Assembly (NCBI RefSeq): GCF_009208105.1
Contig: NZ_WFKL01000001.1
Coordinates: forward strand, 3,596,001 to 3,660,000
Direction: 5' to 3'
Length of the DNA: 64,000 nt
Source of the DNA: Rouxiella sp. S1S-2
GTDB taxonomy: Bacteria > Pseudomonadota > Gammaproteobacteria > Enterobacterales > Enterobacteriaceae
The position numbers and the translations under genes are program-made. A model generated the notes under the pieces. It was given only the letters and a program-made list of their open reading frames with translations, was not told where the DNA came from and ran no database searches. Shown piece after piece: positions 17,398 to 26,199 of the stretch. The first letter of the stretch is position 1; every line of letters begins with the position of its first letter.

Positions 17398-19530
17398 TTA
17401 AAAGTCGATAGACCCTTGAACATAAAACGTTCTTGGCTCACCGACGTACTTGCCGAAGTTGTTGTCGTTGGAGCGAGTAAAGTAACGCTGGTCAAACAGG
17501 TTTTTGATACCTGCGCCAACCGTCAGATTCGAGAATTTCTTGCCAAAATGGTATTCACCACGGGCGTTCCACACCATGTAACCCATGATATTACCGTATT
17601 GGCCGTCGGCGCTTTCATCAGTAATATATTGCGTTCCAGTGCCCGGTGAAGACTGTTTCGACTGCGCATAGCTGTCCACATTCCACACCCAGTTACCGGT
17701 TTCATAACGTGTTCCTGCGGTGAACACCTGACGAGAATAGAACGGCAAATCTTTGCCAGCAAAGGCCCCGTCCTGGGTTTCCGCTTTGGTATAGGTGTAG
17801 CTGGTATAGACGCTCACGCCGTCTAATTTATGACTCAGACCGCTTAAGTCATAGCTGAACGCCGTCTCGATACCTTTATGCTTGGTGGCACCGAGATTAG
17901 TCCAGCCAACGGTGTTATCAATGTACTGGAGCTGATTGTCGAAGTTGATGTAAAACGCCGTCAACTCGGCTTTGATAATCGTGTCGTCATAGCGCGTACC
18001 GACTTCATAGGTGTGCGCTTTTTCCGGCGTCAGGCCAGGCGCAGGCTGATTACCACTCCCGCCTTTGGTCAACTGGAAATACTGCATACTGCCAAACGAG
18101 GTGTTGGCGTTGGCAAACAGATTCCACGAATCGGTCAAATGATACATCACGTTAAGCGATGGCAGCGGCTGGCTATACTGCTTCTCACGGCTGATATTGG
18201 CAAACGAGTCGTTAACGTGGGTTTTGATACTTTCGTAGCGAATACCTGGCGTTATTGTCCAGTTACCGACGTTTATTGCATCATCAATGTAGAATGCATT
18301 GGCCGCCGTGCCACCCGAGGTATGTTGGTAATAGCGTTCGCCAGAGTCTGGAACCGAGAAAGTGGTTGATGGGTCATACCAGCCGGACTGGAAGGCTTTT
18401 TCATCCATCGTTTCATTCAGGTAGCGGTATCCCACTGTCACTTCATGCGCCATATCCCAGAAGCGGAACAGCTGCGAGTAGCTAGGTTCGATGGCATAGG
18501 TCGTGTAGTGGCGCGGATAGGCGGCTAAACGATTCTGTCCGGCATTTTTGCCCGTCCCCACCGATTCGATGCTGCTGCCGCGGAAGCTGTCGGTGAAATA
18601 AGTCAACAACTCAAACTGTTTATCATCTTCCTGATGCTTGTATTTAAACGACATATCTTTGCGGCGACCTTCAAACTGGTCCCACGGGCGCGTCGACTGG
18701 AAAGGGTTTTGGGCATACTGCTTAGCTGACAAACCGCCAGGCATTCCCGACGTGGCGTCGTAGTAATGGAAATTGGCCAGCAGCTCGTCATGGTCGGTAA
18801 TCGCATAACGCGTTTTCAGCATAAAATCGTCGATATCGGTGTTGTCGTTATTATCGCGATATCCCTGACCGTGCAAGCCAGAATAGAGGATCTCTGCACC
18901 AAAGCCGTTATCCGCCGTGCCGCCCAGTGAAAAACTGTTCAGCGTTTTCAATCCACCGTGACTGGCACCCTGCGTTTGCGCGCTGACCGACCCTGCAAAA
19001 TCTTTTGGAATATCTTTGGTGACGAAGTTGATCACACCCCCCACGTTTTGTGGCCCGTAACGTACCGCCCCACCGCCGCGAATGACGTCAACCGATTGCA
19101 GGTTACCCACGCCCAAAGGGGCCATCGACAACTGAGGTTGTCCGTAAGGGGCAACGGCTAAGGGAACGCCGTCCATAAGAATGGTTGAACGTGGCGACAA
19201 GCGCGAGGTTAAACCACGAACGCCAACGTTCAATGAAATGTCACTGCCGCCAGTACCGTTGCTGTCGCGGACCTGAACGCCGGGTACACCGCGCAGCGTA
19301 TCCGCAACAGTCTGATCGCCCTGCTCGTGAATTTGCTTTTGGGTAACGATGGAACGTGCACCAGGATGATTGAGCAATACTGTGCTGGTGTCAGGATTGT
19401 CCAACCAGTTCCCGACGACGGAAATGGTATCGCCTGATTTATCATTTTGAGTTTTGGTGTCATCAGCGTGCACAGGAAGAGTTAGCGCAACGGAGGCCGC
19501 CAGCAAAGATACCTTAAAAAACGGAGGCAT
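17398..19530 (-). CDS. TonB-dependent receptor, FecA-like
   Basis: Outer-membrane receptor, 710 residues. Signal peptide ends near VHA, TonB box DTISVVG is at 34-40. The plug contains the FecA-type stretch VGVRGLTSRLSPRSTILMDG, followed by APYGQPQLS and VIRGGGAVRYGPQNVGGVINF. The barrel ends in Phe. It lacks the ~80-residue N-terminal signalling domain that FecA uses to talk to FecR/FecI, and no fecIR pair is nearby, so control is likely by Fur alone. A probable ligand is a ferric hydroxycarboxylate or citrate-like siderophore, but this is inferred from plug similarity only. Confidence 0.88.
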   Translation of the reverse strand: MPPFFKVSLLAASVALTLPVHADDTKTQNDKSGDTISVVGNWLDNPDTSTVLLNHPGARSIVTQKQIHEQGDQTVADTLRGVPGVQVRDSNGTGGSDISLNVGVRGLTSRLSPRSTILMDGVPLAVAPYGQPQLSMAPLGVGNLQSVDVIRGGGAVRYGPQNVGGVINFVTKDIPKDFAGSVSAQTQGASHGGLKTLNSFSLGGTADNGFGAEILYSGLHGQGYRDNNDNTDIDDFMLKTRYAITDHDELLANFHYYDATSGMPGGLSAKQYAQNPFQSTRPWDQFEGRRKDMSFKYKHQEDDKQFELLTYFTDSFRGSSIESVGTGKNAGQNRLAAYPRHYTTYAIEPSYSQLFRFWDMAHEVTVGYRYLNETMDEKAFQSGWYDPSTTFSVPDSGERYYQHTSGGTAANAFYIDDAINVGNWTITPGIRYESIKTHVNDSFANISREKQYSQPLPSLNVMYHLTDSWNLFANANTSFGSMQYFQLTKGGSGNQPAPGLTPEKAHTYEVGTRYDDTIIKAELTAFYINFDNQLQYIDNTVGWTNLGATKHKGIETAFSYDLSGLSHKLDGVSVYTSYTYTKAETQDGAFAGKDLPFYSRQVFTAGTRYETGNWVWNVDSYAQSKQSSPGTGTQYITDESADGQYGNIMGYMVWNARGEYHFGKKFSNLTVGAGIKNLFDQRYFTRSNDNNFGKYVGEPRTFYVQGSIDF

Positions 19531-19579
19531 TAAGAATTTCCTAGAGAAAGTAAACAGGCGTTATTATGAGAAACGGAAT

Positions 19580-19598
19580 CATAATGATAACTATTTCA
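19580..19598. promoter_or_regulatory. Fur box before the FecA-like receptor
   Basis: A 19-mer containing ATAATGATAACTATTTC matches the Fur consensus at about 13 of 19 positions. It lies 50 bases before the receptor start and supports iron repression. Confidence 0.65.
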
Positions 19599-19695
19599 AC
19601 TGTAAATATACGTTAGGATATTGTGAGCAAAAAGGCACAAAAAAATGACAAATATGAATGGAATGAAACATTTGGGGCAAGTGACGGTTTACTGT

Positions 19696-19726
19696 CAGAC
19701 AGGGTGGAAAGCTTCCACCTTGTCTG
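19696..19726. repeat. 31-base inverted repeat between the binding-protein and receptor genes
   Basis: Two 14-base arms, CAGACAGGGTGGAA (19696-19709) and TTCCACCTTGTCTG (19713-19726), pair with one G-T-type mismatch around a 3-base loop. There is no T-run on either side, so it is not a typical terminator. It lies 10 bases beyond the binding-protein stop and may act as a 3' stabiliser or attenuator. Confidence 0.6.
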
Positions 19727-19735
19727 TGGGTAGCA

Positions 19736-20875
19736 CTACTGAGGGGTTGCCCAGAACACTCCGCTGTAGTCGATTGAGGTAAATTTCTGATGCAGCATCT
19801 TCATATCTGCCAGTGGGTCGATATCTTTAAACAGGTCCGGGTGCAGGAATTTGGCAATTTCTTCCACTGCGATAATATTGAACGGCATGTCGTAGAACTG
19901 ATGGTAAAGCGCCAATACGCGCTTTTCTTTCACCGCGCTGAGTACGCTTAACTCTTTACGCTGAGTCAGGTGTGCCAGGCTTTTCTGCACGGTTGCCTCA
20001 TCGGTGGTGTAACCCAGCGGCACCGCCAGTGAAGATTTGCCGCCTCGTTTCCAATCCGCGCCCGTCATAAGGTAAAAATCAGGGTTGCTGGCAATCAACT
20101 GCTCGGTGTTAATGTCCCCGCCCATCATGCCGTTGAACAGCTTGCTGCCGATATTATTGCCCCCGGCGACGTTGATAAACTCACCAAAGCTGCCGGTGCC
20201 AAACGTTGAACAGCAGTCATCCCCCGTCAAACCGGCGTGACGTTCGATAAAGACGCTTGGACGCTGCTCAGGTTTTAGCGTGGCGATGCGCTGGCGAATG
20301 GTTTCTAGCCTCTGCTGATAAAAATCAATGAAGCTTTGCGCATTTTTCTCTTCGCCAAACACTTTACCCAGCAGCATCATACTCGGCACGGTATTGGCCA
20401 ATGGTTTTTGGCGAAAATCGATGAACAACACGGGGATCTTCACTTTCTCAAGCAAACTCAGCGTGCCGCTATCCTGCAATTTACCCAGTAAGCCGATATC
20501 GAAAATAATCAGATCCGGCTTCACCGTGACTGCATTTTCAACGCTAAAATCTGTGGTGTAAGGGTTATCGAAGGTCGGTATTTTATTAATTTCAGGGAAT
20601 TTTTTTTCGTAGGCTTGCTTGATGTCAGTTGATTTTTTGGTCAGCCAGTTGTCCCAGGCAACAATATCTTTCAATGGATTTTTAGGATGGATGATATTCA
20701 GTGCCAGCAAGGCCCGCGAATCCGCCAGCATCACCCGCTGGGCGGGATGCTCCAGCGTAACCTCGCGGCCAGCGATGTCAGTAACAACAATGGGGGCGGC
20801 CTGGGCGAACGCCGACATGAATAATACGCTGGCGGCAACGAATCCGCGTAGATAACCAACTGAACCAGCAAACAT
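19736..20875 (-). CDS. Iron-chelate ABC substrate-binding protein (FecB/BtuF-like, PF01497 type)
   Basis: Periplasmic binding protein of the cobalamin/Fe-siderophore class, 379 residues. Signal peptide ends AQA-AP. The first lobe begins IVVTDIAGREVTLEHPAQRV, the family start; later PDLIIFDIG and PDFYLMTGADW mark the two lobes. A Shine-Dalgarno AAGGA lies 7 bases before the ATG. No permease or ATPase gene is adjacent, so it must share a transporter encoded elsewhere. Same strand as the FecA-like receptor, 205 bases upstream, so the pair likely takes up one iron chelate. Confidence 0.85.
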   Translation of the reverse strand: MFAGSVGYLRGFVAASVLFMSAFAQAAPIVVTDIAGREVTLEHPAQRVMLADSRALLALNIIHPKNPLKDIVAWDNWLTKKSTDIKQAYEKKFPEINKIPTFDNPYTTDFSVENAVTVKPDLIIFDIGLLGKLQDSGTLSLLEKVKIPVLFIDFRQKPLANTVPSMMLLGKVFGEEKNAQSFIDFYQQRLETIRQRIATLKPEQRPSVFIERHAGLTGDDCCSTFGTGSFGEFINVAGGNNIGSKLFNGMMGGDINTEQLIASNPDFYLMTGADWKRGGKSSLAVPLGYTTDEATVQKSLAHLTQRKELSVLSAVKEKRVLALYHQFYDMPFNIIAVEEIAKFLHPDLFKDIDPLADMKMLHQKFTSIDYSGVFWATPQ

Positions 20876-21090
20876 GAAGCATTCCTTGAGTAAATAAATA
20901 ACAGGGCGAAAAGATGATAATGAGTTACAGGTTATCCTTCAAGATGCCGCCGTGCTTGCAGCGGGGATTGCGGGGTCAGTAAAGCACAAATCATGGGTGC
21001 AACTTATGAAGATAAAAAAACGCGATTAAAAAACAGCCTTACCTGGAACTATTCTCACCGCCAACGACGCAACCCCCTCTTCCCAAGTCA

Positions 21091-21282
21091 GCCTGGTTAT
21101 TCGTCCATGGTGCATGGCACGGCGTTTGATGTTGGGAACTACAGGCTCCTGGCGATTTACTGACACGTTATATAGAACATATTCATGCCGACCCTTGCTG
21201 GGATTATAAGGAACTCGATGCGGTACATGATGTGATGATTGATGATCACGAAACATTGGTTCAACTTCTTTTAAAGCTATAA
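21091..21282 (+). pseudogene. Remnant of an alpha/beta-hydrolase gene
   Basis: In one plus-strand frame, codons from 21091 read AWLFVHGAWHGV, an in-frame TGA (21127-21129), then CWELQAPGDLLTRYIEHIH and, to the TAA at 21280-21282, ELDAVHDVMIDDHETLVQLL. The first part is the N-terminal oxyanion-hole strand (HGAWHG-x-CW) of pyrethroid-hydrolase-like alpha/beta hydrolases. The last part looks like their C-terminus around the catalytic His (xHDVMID). The ~150 middle residues, including the nucleophile elbow, are missing. This fits a large in-frame deletion plus a nonsense change. The 91-residue frame on the other strand is its shadow. The flanking bases 20876-21090 show no gene; a weak half Fur-like GATAATGAG lies near 20915. 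Confidence 0.65.
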
Positions 21283-21734
21283 ATTTTGCCAGCTGCAGCA
21301 AGTCGCATCACCCCACTCTTTTTAGATAAACCATTGTAAGAGATACAAAGGAAGGTTGATTTATCAAATAGAGGAATAAAATGTGTGGCTGATCCGTGAT
21401 TTTAAATACTTTCATTAATTAACCTTTCAAAACGACATTCTATTAGATAAGGGCTTTCACTAAAAATAACTATATTATTTTAATATTCTATCTTCTCGGT
21501 GAATATATTCGATTACCAATGAGTATTTAACACTTTATTTAATTGCAGAATGAAATTTTACATTCCATCAAAAGGTCTTTTAAGGTATTTTCCGCACAGG
21601 AATGACATTAAATATCATATCCATTCTGATGCACTTATGCTTAGCCAAAGAGTTTGGCCAGTCCATCGTTCTATTGAACGAAGATATAACAAGCTACTCT
21701 ATGATAGTTCATTATGTTATTGAGGATACTTTCC
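21283..21734. other. AT-rich gap before the LuxR gene
   Basis: 452 bases, strongly AT-rich, with no open frame or hairpin that I can support. It probably holds the promoter of the following LuxR-type gene. Confidence 0.5.
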
Positions 21735-22445
21735 ATGAATAACGACTCTGTAATACTTCCTAAAATGTTAACGCAGACGCTTAATCAGCTGCCGACACCC
21801 TTCTGGATTAGAGATAAAAGCACCCGATACATTTACGCTAACATGGCCATGGCAAAGCTGGCAGGTTTAAAATCACCTGATTCTATAATAGGTCGGCTAG
21901 ATAATGAGATTCAAGCGGCCCTCTTTGAAGATGAGGTTGCTGCCAAGCTATGGCAACATCAGGTCAAGCATGTTGTAACTACTCAGGAAAAGTTAACATT
22001 ACTTGAAGTGCATCCTGATTCTGTTGACTATCCTTATATTACGAAAAAAACGCCTTTCTATAATGAATCTAATGAATGTATAGGCATGGCTGTGTCTGCC
22101 AGATACTTAGAAGTATTCAGTCCTAATGATTTCATCAGAGGAAAGTTGCCAGGCTCATTACTTCTTACTAAACCAGACGATTTTTTTACAGAGAAAGAAT
22201 GTGAGATTATCTTCTTTAAACTTCAGGGTATGAGCAGCAAGGATATTGGCAATATCTTATATCTTTCTCCCAGAACAATTGAAAATAGACTGGCAAATAT
22301 GTATATAAGGTCGGGAGTCAATCATCTCGATGATTTCCGTCAATTTTGTGAAAGTCGTAATCTACATCGTTATCTCCCACATAAATTATTGTTAAATAAA
22401 AGAATAGGCTTCGAGGGTGATTTTGACGAAAAAATAATGGGATAA
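21735..22445 (+). CDS. PAS-LuxR type transcriptional regulator
   Basis: 236 residues. An N-terminal PAS-like sensor (about 5-130; FWIRDKSTRYIYANMAMAKL, then IIGRLDNEI) is followed by a C-terminal LuxR helix-turn-helix (about 165-220; FTEKECEIIFFKLQG, SSKDIGNILYLSPRTIENRL). The start at 21735 is chosen because GAGGA lies 8 bases before it; an ATG at 21714 in frame has no ribosome site. It has no response-regulator or acyl-homoserine-lactone domain, so it probably senses a small ligand or redox state. Target genes unknown; convergent with another LuxR-type gene. Confidence 0.85.
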   Translation: MNNDSVILPKMLTQTLNQLPTPFWIRDKSTRYIYANMAMAKLAGLKSPDSIIGRLDNEIQAALFEDEVAAKLWQHQVKHVVTTQEKLTLLEVHPDSVDYPYITKKTPFYNESNECIGMAVSARYLEVFSPNDFIRGKLPGSLLLTKPDDFFTEKECEIIFFKLQGMSSKDIGNILYLSPRTIENRLANMYIRSGVNHLDDFRQFCESRNLHRYLPHKLLLNKRIGFEGDFDEKIMG

Positions 22446-22592
22446 TGCTGTCATCACGGCATGATAACCTACCCACGCTTCTGAATGTCTGTAAGAAATC
22501 GGAAGCGTTAAGTTTATTAAGGGAAGGATAAAAACCGTCTCAGAAAAGTTATTTTCAGGGATTTTAAAATAAAAAGACGTTAAAAAATACAA

Positions 22593-22967
22593 CTACGGAC
22601 ATCCCATGAGTTGCCACTCAACAATTCGTCTGATGGCCTGTTTAGCGTTGGACACCTCCAGTTTCCTCACCACATTCCTCATGTGAAATTTCACAGTAGA
22701 TAATTTAATACCAAGAGCAATTGCGATTTCAGGATAAGTTTTTCCTATGCTGACTAAATATATTACTTCCGTCTCTCTACGGGAGATAGTTTTAAAACAC
22801 AAACAATGCCTGGCGTTACACGACACAGCACTTTCAGTATCTTCAGAAATCAGAAAAGACAGGCTCTTCAGGCTGTTATTTAACTCATGCATAATATTAA
22901 TTATTTCGGCTAGATGACTTTCATGTGATTTCATGGCATCACTTATTAAAAAAATAAATTGAAGCAC
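22593..22967 (-). CDS. Small LuxR-type HTH protein
   Basis: 124 residues from a GTG start at 22967, or 113 from an ATG at 22934; neither has a strong ribosome site. The C-terminal half is a LuxR/GerE helix-turn-helix ([21 protein letters not shown], split by family spacing, then [15 protein letters not shown]). The N-terminal half is a short helical region without a recognisable sensor domain. It could be a short independent regulator or the remaining 3' part of a larger LuxR gene. AT-rich. The 289 bases up to the next gene hold one palindrome (see 23219). Confidence 0.7.
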   Translation of the reverse strand: MLQFIFLISDAMKSHESHLAEIINIMHELNNSLKSLSFLISEDTESAVSCNARHCLCFKTISRRETEVIYLVSIGKTYPEIAIALGIKLSTVKFHMRNVVRKLEVSNAKQAIRRIVEWQLMGCP

Positions 22968-23218
22968 TTATTGATAATGTATTTTAATTTTACTCATATA
23001 AATAGCGTAGCCTTTATGTCGGGAAATGAGTATCCATTACTCTTTGCCTGCTATCACTCCGAGGGTCTGATGATCTGCGAAAGATTCAACGGCCCAGACC
23101 AGAGAAGCTTACTTCGGACTTTTAATCGCTGATTGTCGAAGAAAAATCGTCCAACCTCACAAAACGAGAAGATAACGCCGTCACGTCATTGCGCCACGTA
23201 TCCGATACCCTATAAGTT

Positions 23219-23238
23219 ACATAATGTTTCCATTATGT
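23219..23238. promoter_or_regulatory. Palindrome before the ferric-type ABC operon
   Basis: Perfect 8-base arms, ACATAATG and CATTATGT, with a 4-base spacer, 18 bases before the start codon. It resembles a Fur box (ATAATG...CATTAT) but with a spacer one base too short. It may be an operator of another regulator or an mRNA hairpin close to the ribosome site. Confidence 0.5.
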
Positions 23239-23256
23239 TACCAAGGATTAAAATAC

Positions 23257-24345
23257 ATGTTAAAAAAATTCAAAGTATCTCTGGTTGCCTTGGCGGTTGT
23301 TGTTTCCACTCCGGCCTTTGCCGAGTTTCCTAAAGAATATCCTGCTGATTATCAAAAAACCGTAGAGGCGGCCAAAAAAGAGGGCAAGGTGGTGGTGTAT
23401 TCGACCACTGACACCAAGGCGGCGGGTCCGTTGATTCAAGGCTTTGAGGCGACTTATCCAGGCGTTAAAGTTGAATACAACGACATGAACAGCACCGAGC
23501 TTTATAACCGCTACATCAGCGAACAGGCGGCGGGCGGCACCAGCGGCGACGTGGTGTGGAGTTCATCGATGGACACCGCACTCAAACTGGCCACCGATTA
23601 TGCCCAGGAATACGCGTCGCCAGAGCAAAGCCAACTGCCAAAATGGGCGGTGTGGAAAGAAAAAGCCTACGGCACTACCTACGAACCGGTGGTCTTTATC
23701 TATAACAAACGTCTGATCCCCGCCGCCGACGTTCCGGACTCTCACGCCGCGTTGGCAAAACTGATTGCCAGCCAGACCGATAAATTCAAACGCAAAGTCA
23801 CCACCTACGATATCGAAAAATCTGGCCTGGGCTTCATGCTATCGGTTCAGGATTTCAAAGCCGATCCTGAGTACTTCAAACGCCTGGCCGATATTGCCAA
23901 AGGCGGCCTGACGGTTCAGTCATCCACCGGCACCATGATGGAAAGGGTCTCATCCGGTGAGAATCTCATCGGCTTCAACATCCTCGGCTCCTACGCCGAA
24001 GCGCGGGCCAAAACGGACCCTACGCTGGGCATCTCATATCCGAAAGACTATACGCTAGTGCTGTCGCGAGTAAGCTTTATCACAAAAGACACGACCAACG
24101 CCAACGCCGCCAAGCTGTGGCTTGACTACGTATTGTCGGAAAAAGGCCAGAGCATTTTGGCGAATCAGGCAGATATCCCCTCTATTCGCAACGATATCGA
24201 AGGTAAAAACGACATCGAAGGCCTGACTAAAATACTGGGCAATGCGCTGAAGCCCATTCCGGTAGACGAAAGCCTACTGGAATATCTGCAGCAGAAAAAA
24301 CGCCTGGACTACATCAAGCAGTGGCGTGAAGCTGCGGCGAAATAA
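23257..24345 (+). CDS. ABC substrate-binding protein, ferric/extracellular-solute family 1 type
   Basis: Periplasmic binding protein of 362 residues from the ATG at 23257, which has CAAGGA 9 bases before it; an upstream ATG at 23224 is in frame but lacks a ribosome site. Signal peptide MLKKFKVSLVALAVV...AFA-EF. The mature start (YPADYQKTVEAAKKEGKVVVYSTTD) is typical of FbpA/SfuA-like and related proteins (SBP_bac_6 group). Members bind Fe3+, phosphonates, phosphoglycerate or other anions. The classic tyrosine pair of FbpA is not evident, so iron is not certain. First gene of a three-gene ABC operon. Confidence 0.8.
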   Translation: MLKKFKVSLVALAVVVSTPAFAEFPKEYPADYQKTVEAAKKEGKVVVYSTTDTKAAGPLIQGFEATYPGVKVEYNDMNSTELYNRYISEQAAGGTSGDVVWSSSMDTALKLATDYAQEYASPEQSQLPKWAVWKEKAYGTTYEPVVFIYNKRLIPAADVPDSHAALAKLIASQTDKFKRKVTTYDIEKSGLGFMLSVQDFKADPEYFKRLADIAKGGLTVQSSTGTMMERVSSGENLIGFNILGSYAEARAKTDPTLGISYPKDYTLVLSRVSFITKDTTNANAAKLWLDYVLSEKGQSILANQADIPSIRNDIEGKNDIEGLTKILGNALKPIPVDESLLEYLQQKKRLDYIKQWREAAAK

Positions 24346-24429
24346 GGTTTTTGCTCCCCGCCCCCCCCTTCTTCCGGTTCTGGGAGGAGGGTTTAACTGG
24401 CTGATTTTCTAGCGGATATAGGGTTCGTT

Positions 24430-26199
24430 ATGAGCAGTTTTAGCAGGAAGTGGCAAAGCTTGCCGCGTGGCATTGTGGTGGTAATCACGGCGCTGGCTAT
24501 TTATGTCCCGCTGTCGTTTATCGTGATTCAGAGTTTCCTTTCCGCCCCTTTTTTTTCGCCTTCCAAAGAGTTCAGTCTGGAGTCGTTTGCCTTTATTTTT
24601 ACCGACCCTGACTTTTACAAGGCGCTGAAAAGCGGATTTATTCTGGCATTCGGACTGGTGATTATTGCCGTACCGCTGGGTGGGATCCTGGCATTCTTAA
24701 TGGTCCGAACCGACCTCCCCGGACGACGTTTTATCGAACCGCTGATTCTGGTACCTATTTTCGTCTCGCCAATGGTGCTGGGTTTTGGTTACGTGGTTGC
24801 CGCCGGACCGGTAGGCTTCTTCTCGCTTTGGGCCGAATCACTGCTGGGCTTTGTGCCGTGGAACATCTATTCGATGTCCAGCATCGTCGTGATTGCCGGG
24901 TTAACCCACGTCCCGCATGCCTACCTTTATATCTCTTCGGCCTTGCGCAGCGTAGGTTCTGACGTGGAAGAGGCAGCAAGAACCGCCGGTGCTTCTCCTC
25001 TTCAGGTGATGACCGCGGTCAGTCTGCCGATGGTGCGCCCTTCCATTCTTTATGCGGGCGTGCTGCTGTTCTTCCTTGGGCTGGAAGTGTTTGGGTTGAT
25101 GCTGGTATTGGGCGACCCGGAAGGCAACATGGTGCTGGCCACCTACCTGTATCAGCTAACCAACAAGCTCGGCACGCCTTCGTATCATCTGATGGCGGCG
25201 GTGGCGGTGGTGCTTATTTGCATCACTATTCCACTGGTGATGCTGCAGCGCCGATTGATGCGCACGGCTAACCGCTTTGTGACCATGAAAGGCAAAGCGT
25301 CGCAGGCGCGCGCCCTGCCGTTAGGCAAATGGCGCTGGGTAGCCGGTGCGGTGGTGGTGTTTTGGTTAACGGTGACCATCGGTGTACCTCTGGTTGGCGT
25401 CGTGTTGCGTGCCTTTATCTCTAACTGGGGCGTCGGCGTTTCTCTCTGGGATGAGCTGTCTCTAAACACCTTCCGCACTATCTGGCAGCAACCAAACCTG
25501 CTGCGGGCGATCGTCAACTCGATGGCCATCGGGGTGATCGGCGGCGCGCTGGCGGTGGTGTGTTACCTGTTTATTGGTATCGCCATGCACCGCAAGCCAG
25601 ACAGCTCCACGCGTTTTCTTGACTACAGTGTGCTGGTTCCGCGCGCGGTGCCGGGACTGCTGGCCGGTCTGGCGTTTTTGTGGGTGTTCCTTTTCGTCCC
25701 TATGTGGCTTGACAAATCGCTCAAAGACGGCTGGTTTTCAGCGCTGCCGATGGCCGACTGGCTGCGCGAGCACTTTATTGTCTGGCTCCGTTCCCTGCGC
25801 AGCACCATCTTTAGCGTCTGGCTGGCGTATACCGTGGTGTGGATGGCCTATGGCCTGCGGCTTATTTCTTCGACTTTGCTGCAGGTGGCGCCAGAGCTTG
25901 AGGAAGCGGCGCGCAGCACCGGTGCAACGCGCGGTCAGATTACGCGCCACGTGACTATTCCCCTCTCTCGCTATGGGTTAATTGGCTCCTGGCTGCTGAT
26001 GTTCCTGATTTTCGAGCGCGAATATTCCACCGGGGTTTATCTCCTGTCGCCGGGCACGGAAACTATCGGGTCGATGCTGGTTTCGCTGTGGGCGGCGGGA
26101 GCGATTGATATCGTCGCGGCACTTTCGTTTATCAATATTCTGCTGGTAGTGCTCGGTCTGGGGATTGCCTTACGTTTTGGAGTTAAATTACATGATTGA
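24430..26199 (+). CDS. Fused double-domain ABC permease (SfuB/FbpB type)
   Basis: 589 residues containing two complete permease modules, each with about six transmembrane helices. Each has its own EAA loop: EEAARTAGASPLQVM near residue 180 and EEAARSTGATRGQIT near 495. This fused layout is typical of FbpB/SfuB ferric and related importers. It lies 84 bases after the binding-protein gene and overlaps the ATPase start by 8 bases, showing translational coupling. Confidence 0.88.
   Translation: MSSFSRKWQSLPRGIVVVITALAIYVPLSFIVIQSFLSAPFFSPSKEFSLESFAFIFTDPDFYKALKSGFILAFGLVIIAVPLGGILAFLMVRTDLPGRRFIEPLILVPIFVSPMVLGFGYVVAAGPVGFFSLWAESLLGFVPWNIYSMSSIVVIAGLTHVPHAYLYISSALRSVGSDVEEAARTAGASPLQVMTAVSLPMVRPSILYAGVLLFFLGLEVFGLMLVLGDPEGNMVLATYLYQLTNKLGTPSYHLMAAVAVVLICITIPLVMLQRRLMRTANRFVTMKGKASQARALPLGKWRWVAGAVVVFWLTVTIGVPLVGVVLRAFISNWGVGVSLWDELSLNTFRTIWQQPNLLRAIVNSMAIGVIGGALAVVCYLFIGIAMHRKPDSSTRFLDYSVLVPRAVPGLLAGLAFLWVFLFVPMWLDKSLKDGWFSALPMADWLREHFIVWLRSLRSTIFSVWLAYTVVWMAYGLRLISSTLLQVAPELEEAARSTGATRGQITRHVTIPLSRYGLIGSWLLMFLIFEREYSTGVYLLSPGTETIGSMLVSLWAAGAIDIVAALSFINILLVVLGLGIALRFGVKLHD

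Noticed and set aside
21026..21301. 91-codon minus-strand open frame
   Set aside because: The other strand carries the remains of an alpha/beta hydrolase in a coherent frame, so the minus frame is a shadow.
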